NCBI GenBank assembly: GCA_035378985.1
Contig: DAOSUR010000001.1
Span: forward strand, 434,001 to 498,000
Origin: Anaerohalosphaeraceae bacterium
GTDB taxonomy: Bacteria; Planctomycetota; Phycisphaerae; Sedimentisphaerales; Anaerohalosphaeraceae
Direction of reading: 5' to 3'
Length of the DNA: 64,000 nt
The position numbers and the translations under genes were made by a program. Under the pieces are notes generated by a model that was not told where the DNA came from, ran no database searches, and saw only the letters and a list, made by a program, of their open reading frames with translations. Positions 1 through 9,600 of the stretch are shown here, piece by piece. Position 1 is the first letter of the stretch. Every line of letters starts with the position of its first letter.

Positions 1-1060
1 CCTGATCGAACTGAATAATCAGGCGGTTTTCATACACCGTCAGGGAAGAAGCGTATCCGTAGGCGCTGGAAGGCACACCGAGCGAACGAACCCATTGTCT
101 TTGCCCGTCGAAATCAAAACAGGCAGCCTGGCCGTCGGCAAAAATCGCCGCCACAAATACACCGTTTACGGCCGCCGTCGAGGCCGCATAGCCGGTATCC
201 TTCATAATGGTCATTTCCTCCCGCTGATCCGCCGGCGCCAGGGGCACCTGCCCGGTCCACAGCAGCGTGCCGTCCTCGGCATTAAAACAGTACACCTCCT
301 GCCGCTTCGCATCCGCACCGGTCAGAAAAATCCGATTTTCCCAGACAATCGGCGAATTGTGTCCGGGCAGATCCACCGGCACCTTCCAGCGAATATTTTT
401 CCCCGAGACCCCGTCCCATTCCGTCGGAATCTTGTCAAACGGACAAATGCCGGCTCCCTGCGGACCGCGGAAGACCGGCCAGTTTTTCTTCATCTGCTCC
501 CAAGAGGCAAAGGTCGGTCGGCTCTCGGAGGGCTCTTCCGCCCCCGCAAACTCCTGCGGGGTTTGAGAAACCTGAAAAGACCAGAAAAGAGCCGCGGAAG
601 CCAGAACAGCCGCACCGGCGGAAACCGCCCAGCGCGCCCGGCGGGCGGCCTGAATCTGTGCGGCCGTTCGGTCTTCGAGCGGCTCCGGATGCGGGGGCTT
701 CTGATAAAAGGACCGCACCCAGAGAATCGTCCCGACAAAAACGGCACCAAACAAAACAAACAACCCGCTGCCCCGATACAGGAACTGAAGGCGTGCCAGA
801 TGGTCGCGACGATAGCGGACGTCAAGCTGCCGAATCTCCTCCGCCAGAGATTCATCCCCCTCGACGGCCTGATACACATGTCGAAGGGCCTCCAGTTTTT
901 GGCTGCGGCGGTTATCCGTCACTTTCAAATGATAGAATTGAACGGCCAGCAAAAGACCTGTTATCGTCAAAAAGGCCGCCGAGACAATCAGCGAACTGAC
1001 CGCCGCCTGATACCGCGGATTCTGCGGAAGAAGATATTTGGACTCATCCTGATTGTTCAT
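1..1060 (-). CDS. PQQ-like beta-propeller membrane-anchored protein, 3' end cut off by the window edge
   Basis: My reverse-strand translation from the ATG at 1060 stays open to base 1, giving about 353 visible residues. The N-terminus has two hydrophobic segments (about residues 17-37 and 85-105), then a linker, then an extracytoplasmic region that opens with WPVFRGP, the motif that often starts PQQ-like (PF13360-type) propellers in planctomycetes. Blade-like stretches such as CFNAEDGTLLW and CFDFDGQRQW follow. The start codon overlaps the stop of the upstream Fe-S membrane gene as ATGA, so the two are probably translationally coupled. Such propellers often act as binding scaffolds, and a bound PQQ cofactor is not implied. 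The substrate or partner is unknown; the operon context suggests a role beside the Fe-S proteins. Confidence 0.75.
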   Translation of the reverse strand, partial: MNNQDESKYLLPQNPRYQAAVSSLIVSAAFLTITGLLLAVQFYHLKVTDNRRSQKLEALRHVYQAVEGDESLAEEIRQLDVRYRRDHLARLQFLYRGSGLFVLFGAVFVGTILWVRSFYQKPPHPEPLEDRTAAQIQAARRARWAVSAGAAVLASAALFWSFQVSQTPQEFAGAEEPSESRPTFASWEQMKKNWPVFRGPQGAGICPFDKIPTEWDGVSGKNIRWKVPVDLPGHNSPIVWENRIFLTGADAKRQEVYCFNAEDGTLLWTGQVPLAPADQREEMTIMKDTGYAASTAAVNGVFVAAIFADGQAACFDFDGQRQWVRSLGVPSSAYGYASSLTVYENRLIIQFDQ

Positions 1061-2358
1061 GATGTCTCTCCGCTGTCGGTCGGCTTGCCGGTTTCCCAAA
1101 TCCGATGTCTCGGACAGAACGCAAAACATCGTCCGCAGGCCAGACAGCCCGCCCGGTCGGCCTCATAATCTGTCCGTTTGAAATGAATGCTCATCTGAAT
1201 CAGCTTGACGCCGGCGACAAATCCGACAAAGACACCCGCCAAAAGTCCGCCCCAGGCAAACCGCCGGAACACCTCGGCTTCCTGAGCCCAGAGACTCCGG
1301 AGGGTTCTGCCGGAAACTTCAAAGGCACGGACCATATCCGTCGGTTCCGTCATCAGTCCGGCCTGCCGAAGGCGGACCTGCCGGGCCAATTCCGCAGACG
1401 GATGGCCGGCGGCCAGCCTCGGATGAACCCGATACCCCAGCCAGCCGCCCAGACCCATCAGAACCAACAGCAGACCCGACAGCAGCACCAGTCGCCGCCG
1501 CTCCGCGGGCCGCATCGACTCCGGCCAGGGCGCTGTCGGCGGCTGAATGGCTCCAAACGGACAGGCATCCTCACACAAACGGCACTGAATGCACTCATCC
1601 GGCGTAATCCGGACATGCCAAAAAGACAAACGGCCCGCCTGCCGCAGCAGCAGCCCATACGGACAGACAAACCGGCAGTACGGACGGGCGATAAACACCC
1701 CCACTGCCAAAAACAAAAGCCCCAAAAGCCACAGCGGGGTATTCAGCCCCAGCCGGAAAAAAGCAATAAAGGGGTCATATCGGCAAATGAGCAGTCCGGC
1801 CCCGACCGCCGCAAACAGCACCGCCGCCGCCAGATACAGCCAGGCCCCGAGTCGAAGGGCTGTTTCCAGCCAGGCCGGAACGGCCAGCGGACGAAACACC
1901 ACCCAGTCCTGAATCGCCCCCAGCGGACAAACCGCCCCGCAGAAAACCCGCCCAAAAAACAGCGTAAAGAAAATCGGCAGGAGGAAAAAGGCCGCGGCGG
2001 TCAGCGGCAGCACATAAGAAGAATCAAACAAAGACAGCACAACATTGCCCAGCGAACCGACTGAACAGATGCAGCCCTGGCGCCAAAAACCGAAATACAG
2101 CAGACTGAAAACAGACAAGGCGGCAATCCCGCGCCGACTTCGTTTTCGCAAGATCAGCCAGGAAGCCAGCCCGAGGGCCGCGGCCAGCACAGCGACATCG
2201 AGCATCTCCCACACCGCGGCGCGCGGCGGCGGCGTAGTCAGCGTCGGCATCTGATAATCGGTCTCAAACTGCGGCGGCGGAAACCGCTCGGCCGCCTGCA
2301 CCGCCGCAGCCGACAGAATCAGCCCCATCCAAAACCCAGCCCGTCCCAAACAACTCAT
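1057..2358 (-). CDS. NapH/NosR-like polytopic membrane 4Fe-4S protein
   Basis: This 433-residue protein has a Sec-type signal sequence (MSCLGRAGF...VQAAE), about six membrane segments, and the CxxxCP pairs typical of the NapH/NosR/RdxA family (FCGAVCPLG and YCRFVCPYG). A ferredoxin motif follows, CIQCRLCEDACPFG, and near the C-terminus after a last membrane helix is another cysteine group, CLACGRCFAFCP. An additional CIC motif lies early in the membrane part. Family members pass electrons between the quinone pool and periplasmic redox proteins or maturation factors. It lacks the FMN-binding periplasmic domain of full NosR. The start at 2358 was chosen because its ATG overlaps the stop of the upstream ferredoxin gene (ATGA). 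The electron donor and acceptor are not shown by the sequence. Confidence 0.8.
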   Translation of the reverse strand: MSCLGRAGFWMGLILSAAAVQAAERFPPPQFETDYQMPTLTTPPPRAAVWEMLDVAVLAAALGLASWLILRKRSRRGIAALSVFSLLYFGFWRQGCICSVGSLGNVVLSLFDSSYVLPLTAAAFFLLPIFFTLFFGRVFCGAVCPLGAIQDWVVFRPLAVPAWLETALRLGAWLYLAAAVLFAAVGAGLLICRYDPFIAFFRLGLNTPLWLLGLLFLAVGVFIARPYCRFVCPYGLLLRQAGRLSFWHVRITPDECIQCRLCEDACPFGAIQPPTAPWPESMRPAERRRLVLLSGLLLVLMGLGGWLGYRVHPRLAAGHPSAELARQVRLRQAGLMTEPTDMVRAFEVSGRTLRSLWAQEAEVFRRFAWGGLLAGVFVGFVAGVKLIQMSIHFKRTDYEADRAGCLACGRCFAFCPRHRIWETGKPTDSGETS

Positions 2359-2921
2359 GGATTGCGAACCTTCAATAAATAAGGAGCCGAGGCCGGAACC
2401 CGAACAATCGCACCGGACGGACAGACCCGCCCGATGGCGCACTCGTTGCAGTTCAGACAGCGGTCATGGCGAATCTGCAGAAACAGCGACCCGTTGCCGA
2501 AAGCGGCACAGCCGACCACACACTTGCCGCAGCCGATGCAGCGGCTTTCGTCAATTGTAAACTCAAAATACGGCTCTTCGATGAACCGCCGCCGAATCGC
2601 TCCGGTCGGGCACAGCTGATGTTCGGCACCGGTCTGAAGGGCTTTGGGCTGCGGGCCGAAATAGCCCGTGCACAAGTCGCAATAGCCGCACATTTCAAAC
2701 GCATGCACACATTTGACCGCGGATTCGCTCAAGACGCAGTGTGCCGCACAGCGGCCGCAGCCGATGCATTTATAGGGGTCAATCTGCCAGACCCATTCTT
2801 TCGCCCGGCTCCGGGAAGCCAAAGCCGCCGCAGCCGCCCCGGCCGCAGCCAGCGAAACCGTCCACAGGCCGTCTTTGAGAAAACGGCGGCGGCTGAGTAT
2901 TTCAGAGGGCGGATGATTCAT
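2355..2921 (-). CDS. Twin-arginine exported multi-cluster 4Fe-4S ferredoxin-like protein
   Basis: The 188-residue product begins with a twin-arginine signal (SRRRFLKDG followed by an alanine-rich hydrophobic stretch), so it should be exported folded. Four cysteine groups follow, among them CIGCGRCAAHC, CGYCDLC, CIGCGKCVVGC and CLNCNECAIGRVCP, the arrangement seen in periplasmic electron-transfer subunits such as NapG or HybA. It most likely docks with the NapH-like protein encoded next. The start at 2921 is supported by a GGAG ribosome site seven bases upstream. It overlaps the end of the preceding 87-residue gene by 20 bases. Annotated as a generic 4Fe-4S protein because its redox partner is unknown. 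Confidence 0.8.
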   Translation of the reverse strand: MNHPPSEILSRRRFLKDGLWTVSLAAAGAAAAALASRSRAKEWVWQIDPYKCIGCGRCAAHCVLSESAVKCVHAFEMCGYCDLCTGYFGPQPKALQTGAEHQLCPTGAIRRRFIEEPYFEFTIDESRCIGCGKCVVGCAAFGNGSLFLQIRHDRCLNCNECAIGRVCPSGAIVRVPASAPYLLKVRNP

Positions 2922-3165
2922 AGGATTTCTCCGAAGAGGATTTTCTTTCCGCGGCTTGCCCAAGCGAACAGGTTTGGAAAGAAGAGCACCGCCGACAATC
3001 CGCAATCGCCGGATGAATGCATCCGGCCCACTCGGCCCGGCGGCTTCGAACCCAGAAAGCGGACAGCGCCCCCAAAGCCGCCCACACGCCTGCACGAGCC
3101 GCCTGCTTCAAAAAAAGACGCCGCGAAACATCCGCACCGTCGTCAGACAATCGGAAATCCGTCAT
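2902..3165 (-). CDS. Small twin-arginine protein with a four-cysteine cluster motif
   Basis: The 87-residue product starts at an ATG that overlaps the stop of the upstream propeller gene (ATGA). It has a clear twin-arginine signal (SRRLFLKQA, then a hydrophobic stretch) and, just after it, four cysteines spaced C-x7-C-x2-C-x5-C (CIHPAIADCRRCSSFQTC). The remaining tail is short and polar. I do not recognise a family. The export signal and cysteine spacing suggest a tiny periplasmic or membrane-anchored Fe-S or metal-binding subunit working with the two neighbouring Fe-S proteins; cluster binding is inference only. The overlapping starts and stops on both sides argue strongly that it is a real gene. 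Confidence 0.65.
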   Translation of the reverse strand: MTDFRLSDDGADVSRRLFLKQAARAGVWAALGALSAFWVRSRRAEWAGCIHPAIADCRRCSSFQTCSLGQAAERKSSSEKSYESSAL

Positions 3166-4199
3166 TGGTTTTTCTCGAAAATCAGGATGGTATTTCGAAC
3201 CTGTTCCAGCACATAAATCCGCCCCTGTCCGTCTGCGGCGACATCCAGTCCCCGGCTGCTGCATTCCTCCGGTTTCTCGCAAACCCGGATGGGCCCCTTC
3301 CAGCCCAGCTGCTGCGGTCCGGCTGCGACGCCGAGCAGACGGCCCTGGTCATCATGCACCTTGACGCGAACCAGTCCCTTTTCACCGGTCACAAAGGTTC
3401 CGTCCGGCAGCTGAGCCAGGGCAATCGGATTGCAGCAGCCGCTGAAGCCCTCCAGCTTGACGGACGGGATTCCCCAGTGCCATTCGAGATGCCCATCGAA
3501 GGTATAGGCCTCCACACGCTGACGCCCGGGATTCGTTGCCCGCAAAAGACCGTCTCGGCCGATGAGAACATCGAAATAGGGACTGGGAACCACAAATCCA
3601 TCGATTCCGCGCTGAAGGTCTTTGGCTCCGAGCAGACCGCGAGGATTGCCCTGCTTATCAAAACGATGAATCACCTTATTGAGGGCATCGGCCGCGAATA
3701 CATCCTGCGGCCCAACCGCAATCGACGTGAACAACGCCGTCCGCACCGGTGCCCAGGCGGATACTCTTTCACCGGCTAAAGAATAGATTTCAATCCGGTC
3801 TGTCAGTGCCGCATAAAGAACCCCGTCGGCCGCCTTCAGAGCCGTCGGTTTGGACGGCAGGGCAATTTCTCTTTCTATTCGTCCGTCCCCTGAAAAGCAG
3901 AGTATTTTTTGGTCTCCGGCGGCCCAAATCGACCCGTCTGAATCCACGTCCAAAGCGACCGCCGTCTGAAGACCCGTTTCTATAGGCGGTCTGCTTTGAC
4001 GATAAACCAGCAAAGACGGCTCGATTGCCGTTAATTCCTCCATCGAATACCGAAACGCCTGCGGAACGTCCTGTCTGACAAACCGGCGGTCCACAAACCA
4101 ATAAGCCAAAAACCCTGCCCCAAAGGCCGTCAAGGCCAAAAGCACGGCGACCAGCCCCCCATCCGCTTTTGCCGCCTGTTTGTATGAACGCTGTCTCAT
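3162..4199 (-). CDS. Membrane-anchored NHL-like beta-propeller protein
   Basis: The 345-residue product has one N-terminal membrane segment (about residues 15-35) and then a propeller-like region with repeated units such as AVALDVDSDGSIWAAG, AVGPQDVFAADALNKVIHRFD and DVAADGQGRIYVLEQ, the pattern of NHL or SMP-30-like blades. A CC pair sits in the FSGCCNPIAL segment and a further CEKPEEC pair lies later, which is uncommon for NHL repeats and may form disulfides or bind metal. It heads the part of the operon coupled by ATGA overlaps and probably lies outside the cytoplasmic membrane. No enzymatic motif is visible. The gene is 56 bases downstream of the PQQ-like gene. Confidence 0.7.
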   Translation of the reverse strand: MRQRSYKQAAKADGGLVAVLLALTAFGAGFLAYWFVDRRFVRQDVPQAFRYSMEELTAIEPSLLVYRQSRPPIETGLQTAVALDVDSDGSIWAAGDQKILCFSGDGRIEREIALPSKPTALKAADGVLYAALTDRIEIYSLAGERVSAWAPVRTALFTSIAVGPQDVFAADALNKVIHRFDKQGNPRGLLGAKDLQRGIDGFVVPSPYFDVLIGRDGLLRATNPGRQRVEAYTFDGHLEWHWGIPSVKLEGFSGCCNPIALAQLPDGTFVTGEKGLVRVKVHDDQGRLLGVAAGPQQLGWKGPIRVCEKPEECSSRGLDVAADGQGRIYVLEQVRNTILIFEKNQ

Positions 4200-4255
4200 T
4201 TAACCTCGCTGGTCTATTCGCAGCTTATTGTACCCTGAAGAACAAATCTGCTCAA

Positions 4256-5659
4256 TCATTCCCGCCTCCGCAAATCCAGACATTTCATCGTTGTAAAATC
4301 CCGAACAACCAAACGTCCTTCGGCCAAAGCAGGCGGTGCCCAGCTCTCAGGCCCGTCAAGAACTTTGGCCCTGGCCAGCAAAACAAACTCATCAGGACGG
4401 GCCTCGATTAAGGACAAAACCCCCTCATCATTCAGGACAATAATCATTCCGTCTGCTATGATATAGGGCCCCAGGCCGAATTTGTTCTGCGGTCCGCTGG
4501 TCCAGCGGATTTTGCCGTCTGTATCCAGACATACCATCTCTTTATTGGGTCTGACGCCGTACAAAAAACCCTGATAATAAATCGGGGTCTGCTGGTCAGC
4601 CCCAAACACCTCCGGCGGGAGAGCAAACAACACCTCCGGCACAATTGTGTTTTGCTGTTTGACAAGACGCATCATCATACTGCCTTTATTGTAGCCGGCA
4701 GAAAAGAACAATCGGCCGTCGCCGAGCCAAACGGGCGTCGGAACATGGATGCGGAGCGTCCAGGCATCCGTTTCCCACAGCAGCGTCCCGTCCTCTGCGG
4801 CAACTCCAACAACGCCGCCGACAGCACAATAGACATACATTCGACGGCCCTCAAATGTGATGGGGAGAATCGATGAATGCGTCATCTGCCAGCGGCGCGG
4901 ACTGGGGGTTTTCCAGACGACCTGCCCGCTTTCACAATCGACCGCCATCATCAGGACGTCTTTTCCCGCCGGGGCCAGAATGGCTTTGCCCTCTTCAATC
5001 CGCGGACACTGTCCGGCATACCAAAGCGGCTCCTGTGTCCCGTATTCCCTGACCAGGTCGATGGCCCAGCGAAACCGTCCCGTATCCGCATCCAGACAGG
5101 TTACATCACAGCGAGGCCCAATCGTCACAACGTACCGGTCATCGACCGCCGGAATCGTTCGACTCATTCCATGATTGCGCTTCACTGCAACCGGATAGCT
5201 GTACCGCCAGATTTCCCGTCCATCCTCCAGAGAAAAACAGCGAATCGCATCAGCCTGACGGTCCATATCATAATCAATCAAATAGACCCGCCCATTCCGC
5301 ACAGCAGGACCAGCGTATCCTTCCCCTAATGACACACGCCACAACTCCCGCGGACCGCCGGCAGGGAACGACCGCATCAGAGGGACCGATTCGGTGCTGA
5401 CGGCATCATAATTGGGGCCTCGAAAAGTCGGCCATACCCCTGCGGATTTTGAGGGAATCCCGTCGAATGTCTCCAGATGTCCCTGCCTGCTCTTGCCGGC
5501 AGGTGTTTCGAGAGAGGAAACATTCGGTCTGCCGTCCTCTCCGGGCAGCCGCATCGGAACCGACAGATGATAATAGGAATAAATCCAGCCGGTCAGCAGA
5601 CCCGCTCCGGCGGCTGTGAGCATGAGGGGCACTAACCAAGGCAGATAATATTTACTCAT
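4256..5659 (-). CDS. PQQ-like beta-propeller membrane-anchored protein
   Basis: The 467-residue product has an N-terminal membrane anchor (about residues 8-30) and then a large propeller region starting at WPTFRGP, the same opening seen in the truncated paralogue at the window edge. Blade motifs include CFSLEDGREIWRY, CLDADTGRFRW, VDCESGQVVWKT and CLDTDGKIRW. This marks it as a PQQ-like repeat protein rather than a proven quinoprotein, since the calcium and PQQ ligands of alcohol dehydrogenases are not evident. I placed the start at the ATG at 5659, because the residues read from farther upstream are polar and unlike a leader. It appears to be the first gene of the Fe-S/propeller operon. Confidence 0.75.
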   Translation of the reverse strand: MSKYYLPWLVPLMLTAAGAGLLTGWIYSYYHLSVPMRLPGEDGRPNVSSLETPAGKSRQGHLETFDGIPSKSAGVWPTFRGPNYDAVSTESVPLMRSFPAGGPRELWRVSLGEGYAGPAVRNGRVYLIDYDMDRQADAIRCFSLEDGREIWRYSYPVAVKRNHGMSRTIPAVDDRYVVTIGPRCDVTCLDADTGRFRWAIDLVREYGTQEPLWYAGQCPRIEEGKAILAPAGKDVLMMAVDCESGQVVWKTPSPRRWQMTHSSILPITFEGRRMYVYCAVGGVVGVAAEDGTLLWETDAWTLRIHVPTPVWLGDGRLFFSAGYNKGSMMMRLVKQQNTIVPEVLFALPPEVFGADQQTPIYYQGFLYGVRPNKEMVCLDTDGKIRWTSGPQNKFGLGPYIIADGMIIVLNDEGVLSLIEARPDEFVLLARAKVLDGPESWAPPALAEGRLVVRDFTTMKCLDLRRRE

Positions 5660-5800
5660 GGGTCGGCTGTTCCTATTTGTCTCCGAACGGCTGCGGCAGT
5701 CTTTGACTCCTGCCCCCAGGCCGTTTTTCAACTATCTGACAGAAAATCAGCCCCTCTGCGAAGGATTTTCCAACAAATCCCTTCCCGGCAAATCGAAGCA

Positions 5801-6433
5801 CTATTTGACCGGTATGCGAATTTTCGTCCCAACCTCCAAAGGTTTATTGGGAGAAAGATGCGGGTTTAACTGGAGAATTTCTTTGTAACGGGTCCCGCTG
5901 CCCAATTGGGTGGCTGCAATCTTCCAGAAACTGTCTCCTTCTTTAATGATATATTCGCGGGTCCCCGCCGGTCCCGCCGAAGAAGGAGCGGACGCGGAGG
6001 AAGAGGGGCTCGTGGAGACCGCAGCTGGGGAACCTGCCGCAGGAGCGGAAGCCGAGGCCGCCGTTGGGGAGGAGGCCGCGGCGACGGCTTTGTCTGATTC
6101 CGCAACGGGCTGGGGAACTGTTCCTGAAGCGGCCATCTGTTCAAGGGCCGTCTTCATTTGAGCCAGGTCTGTTCTGGCCTTGATTAAATCCGTATTGGCC
6201 CGCGTGAGGTCATTGCGGGCCCGCATTAATTCCGCCCTCAATTTGGTGATTTCATCATCCGCCGCCCGCTGTTTGGCCTGGGACTGGGATTCGAGATTCT
6301 GCAACTGAATCTTAATCGCTTCCGTTTCTGAACGTGCCGCATTGATTTTGGGCTTAGCCGCCAACAAACCAATCCCAAAACCGACCGCTGCAGACACCAA
6401 TAACAAGACACCCATTATCGTTAATTGACGCAT
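5801..6433 (-). CDS. Membrane-anchored coiled-coil protein with C-terminal LysM domain
   Basis: The 210-residue product has an N-terminal membrane helix (about residues 5-25), a long heptad-rich coiled coil (about 30-105; repeats such as RANTDLIKARTDL), an alanine/serine/proline-rich linker (about 110-155) and a C-terminal LysM domain (about 158-208; EYIIKEGDSFWKIA to GTKIRIPV). LysM binds N-acetylglucosamine polymers such as peptidoglycan, so the protein probably tethers the inner membrane to the wall. It lies 141 bases upstream of the propeller operon on the same strand and divergent from secA. Confidence 0.8.
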   Translation of the reverse strand: MRQLTIMGVLLLVSAAVGFGIGLLAAKPKINAARSETEAIKIQLQNLESQSQAKQRAADDEITKLRAELMRARNDLTRANTDLIKARTDLAQMKTALEQMAASGTVPQPVAESDKAVAAASSPTAASASAPAAGSPAAVSTSPSSSASAPSSAGPAGTREYIIKEGDSFWKIAATQLGSGTRYKEILQLNPHLSPNKPLEVGTKIRIPVK

Positions 6434-6528
6434 ACCGTTCTTTCCTTACAAAAAAAGATTGGGATAATTTACCGTGTCCGCTTCTACAATGCAAGCAAGA
6501 TTCTGAGGGGTACGGATTCGGATTGAAG

Positions 6529-6557
6529 TTGCCGTATTCACCGGAATCTATTATAAA
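6529..6557 (+). promoter_or_regulatory. Putative housekeeping promoter of secA
   Basis: A TTGCCG hexamer (6529-6534) and a TATAAA hexamer (6552-6557) are separated by exactly 17 bases and lie about 50 bases upstream of the secA start. An AGGA ribosome site is at 6596-6599. This fits the sigma-70 consensus but has not been tested. Confidence 0.5.
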
Positions 6558-6606
6558 GGAATAAAACATTGCTGAGAAAATGAATTGACAATATCAGGAT
6601 AAACTC

Positions 6607-9600
6607 ATGGCAATCACAAGTCTGAATCGATGGCTTTTAAAAGTATTCGGCTCCCGCAATGAACGTCTGGTACGGGCTTATATGCAGACGGCCAAAGCCG
6701 CCGGGGAATATGAACAGGCATTCCAAGCCCTGACGGATGAAGAATTGAAAAACAAAACTGCCGAGTTTAAGCAGCGGCTTCAAAACGGGGCTCGTCCGGA
6801 AGAAATTCTGCCGGAGGCCTTTGCTGTGGTTCGAGAGGCCGCCCGACGGACCGTCAAGATGCGGCATTTTGATGTCCAGCTGGTCGGCGGAAATGTCCTT
6901 TATGAAGGAAAAATCGCTGAAATGGCTACCGGCGAAGGAAAAACGCTGGTGGCTACGCTGGCGGCCTATCTGGTTCACCTGACCGGAAAACACGTTCACA
7001 TCGTTACGGTCAACGATTACCTGGCCAAACGGGATGCGGAATGGATGGGACCGATTTACCGGGCCCTGGGTCTGACGGTCGGCGCCATTCAGGCGGATAT
7101 GGACACCGTCGGCCCCGAACGGCGGAACCAGTATGCCTGCGATATTACCTACGGCACCAACAATGAATTCGGCTTTGACTACCTTCGCGATAATATGAAG
7201 CTGTCGCTGGAGCAGATGGTGCAGGGGCCGCTTGAATACGCTGTCATCGACGAGGTTGATTCCATTCTGATTGACGAAGCCCGAACCCCTTTGATTATTT
7301 CCGGGCCGGCCTTTGACGATGTATCGCGTTATAAAAAAGCCGACTCGGTCGCCCGCCAGCTGGTCAGCAAACAAAAACAGATTTATTCCTCGATGCTCAG
7401 CCGGCTCGGAGACCAGGACTATCTGCGGCAGCGGGCGGCGTCGGCCGGAAAATCCGAAAAAGACCTGGCCGAAATGCTCGCCAAGTTCCGCTATGACCCG
7501 TTTGACCTCGACGAAGAAGAAGCGGAACTGTTGGGCATTCCGCAGCTGTTTGTCGTCAAAAAGGATTCCAAATCCGTTCACCTGACCCACGAAGGCATCG
7601 GGACGGCGCAGGATTTGGCCGGCGTCGGCTCGTTTTTTACCGGCTCGAATATGGACTGGCCTCATATGCTCGAGCAGGCCCTGCGGGCCCATGTGGTCTT
7701 CGAGCGGGAAAAGGACTATGTGGTTCTGGACGGCAAAGTCATTATCGTCGACGAGTTCACCGGGCGTCTGATGCACGGCCGGCAGTGGTCGGACGGACTT
7801 CATCAGGCCGTCGAGGCCAAAGAAAATGTCCAGATTAAGGAAGAAACCCAAACACTGGCCACCATCACCCTGCAGAACTTTTTCAAGTTGTACGAAAAAA
7901 TCGCCGGAATGACCGGCACCGCCGCCACGGAAGCGGAGGAATTCCTGAAGATTTACAAACTGGAGGTGGTGGTTATCCCGACCAACCGTCCCTGCATCCG
8001 CGAAGACCGCGAGGACCTGATTTACAAGACCGAACGAGAGAAATTCAACGCCATCGTGGAGGAAATTTACCGAACGAGCACGGCGGGCCGCCCGGTTCTG
8101 GTCGGCACGGTCAGCATTGAAAAAAGCGAGGCCCTTTCAGCAGCGCTGTCCCGACGGCACGGTCTGGAACACGAAGTCCTGAACGCCAAGCAGCACGCCC
8201 GCGAAGCGGCCATCGTCGAAAAGGCCGGTCAGCAGCATACCGCCCCGGACGGCTCCAAACGCGGCAACATCACCATCGCCACCAACATGGCCGGACGCGG
8301 CACCGACATCAAACTGGCTCCCGAAGTCCTTTGGGAAGTCCTTCATTCTGAGCCGAGTCCCGAAGAAGAAGGCGTTCAGATTTATACCCTTCGCCAGAAC
8401 GGCACCGGCAAAACGCTCACCGTCAAATCGAACGAGCCGCTGGCGGAGGTCTTCCAGCTGGGCCGCGGCGACCGGTGGGTCGGCGGACTGCATATCATCG
8501 GCACCGAACGCCACGAGGCCCGCCGCATCGACAACCAGCTGCGGGGACGTGCCGGACGTCAGGGCGACCCGGGCTCAAGCGTCTTTTTCCTGAGTTTTGA
8601 TGACGACCTGCTGCGGATTTTTTCTCCGGAATGGGTCATCAAGGCCCTCTCGATGCCGATTATGGGCTGGGAGGAAGGAATGCCGATTCAGCACCGGCGC
8701 ATCAGCAAAGGCATCGAAAAGGCGCAAAAGAAGGTCGAGGAGCGCAACTTTGAAATCCGCAAAAACCTGCTCGAATACGACGAGGTAATGGATTATCAGC
8801 GAAAGATTTTTTATGCCCGGCGCCGCAGTCTGCTCAAAGGCGAAGACCTTCAGGGCATTATTGAGACCATGCTCGAAGCCGTCATCGACAAGGCGCTGCA
8901 GATTATGCTCGACCCGCTGTATCCGTACCGATGCATCGCGGAATGGGCCAAAAATGAATTCTCCGTCGAGCTGGACACCCGTCAAATCGAAGGAATGGAG
9001 GCGGAGGAAATTGAGGAGCGAATCAAAGAAACCGCCTGCAAAAACCTGTCCAGCGAAATCTCGATCGCTTTGGGCGAATACCTCGAAGATTATACAGACC
9101 CGACCACCTGGAAACTGGATGCCCTGACCCGCTGGGCGATGAGCGCCTTTAAGGTCAATCTGTCCGCCTCCAAACTGCGGCAGATGTCCGCCGAGGAAAT
9201 CGAAGAAACACTGATTGACTCAGCCTGTCAGCTGGTTCGAAAGAAAGATGCCGCCCGTTTAGCCGATTTTCTCCGGGAGGATTTTGCCCGGCAGAGCCTG
9301 CGGGCCTGGACGCGAAACAAGTTCGACATCGACCTGTCCGCCGACGTGCTCGGAGAGAAGAAAAAAGAGCAGATTCGCTCCCTGCTGCTGGAGAAGGTGC
9401 GGGAAAAGTACATCCGCCGTCAAATCGAATACCCGGTCGAGTTTGCCATGAATATGGCCTTCGGTCCGCAGGGGCCGAATGTGTACGGAATGGAAGCCCT
9501 CGTCGAGTGGGCCAACCGCCGCTACCAAATCGGCCTGACCCTCGAAGAAGTCCAGAATACCAAACCGCAGGACCTTTACCAGAAACTGCTGGCCTGCAGC

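Noticed and set aside
2466..3779. Long plus-strand open frame opposite the Fe-S operon
   Set aside because: It is antisense to well-supported genes with ATGA overlaps, is rich in Arg and Pro as expected for a shadow frame, and has no recognisable domain.
6637..7851. 404-residue minus-strand frame inside secA
   Set aside because: It lies wholly antisense to conserved SecA motifs and has no start signal or domain.
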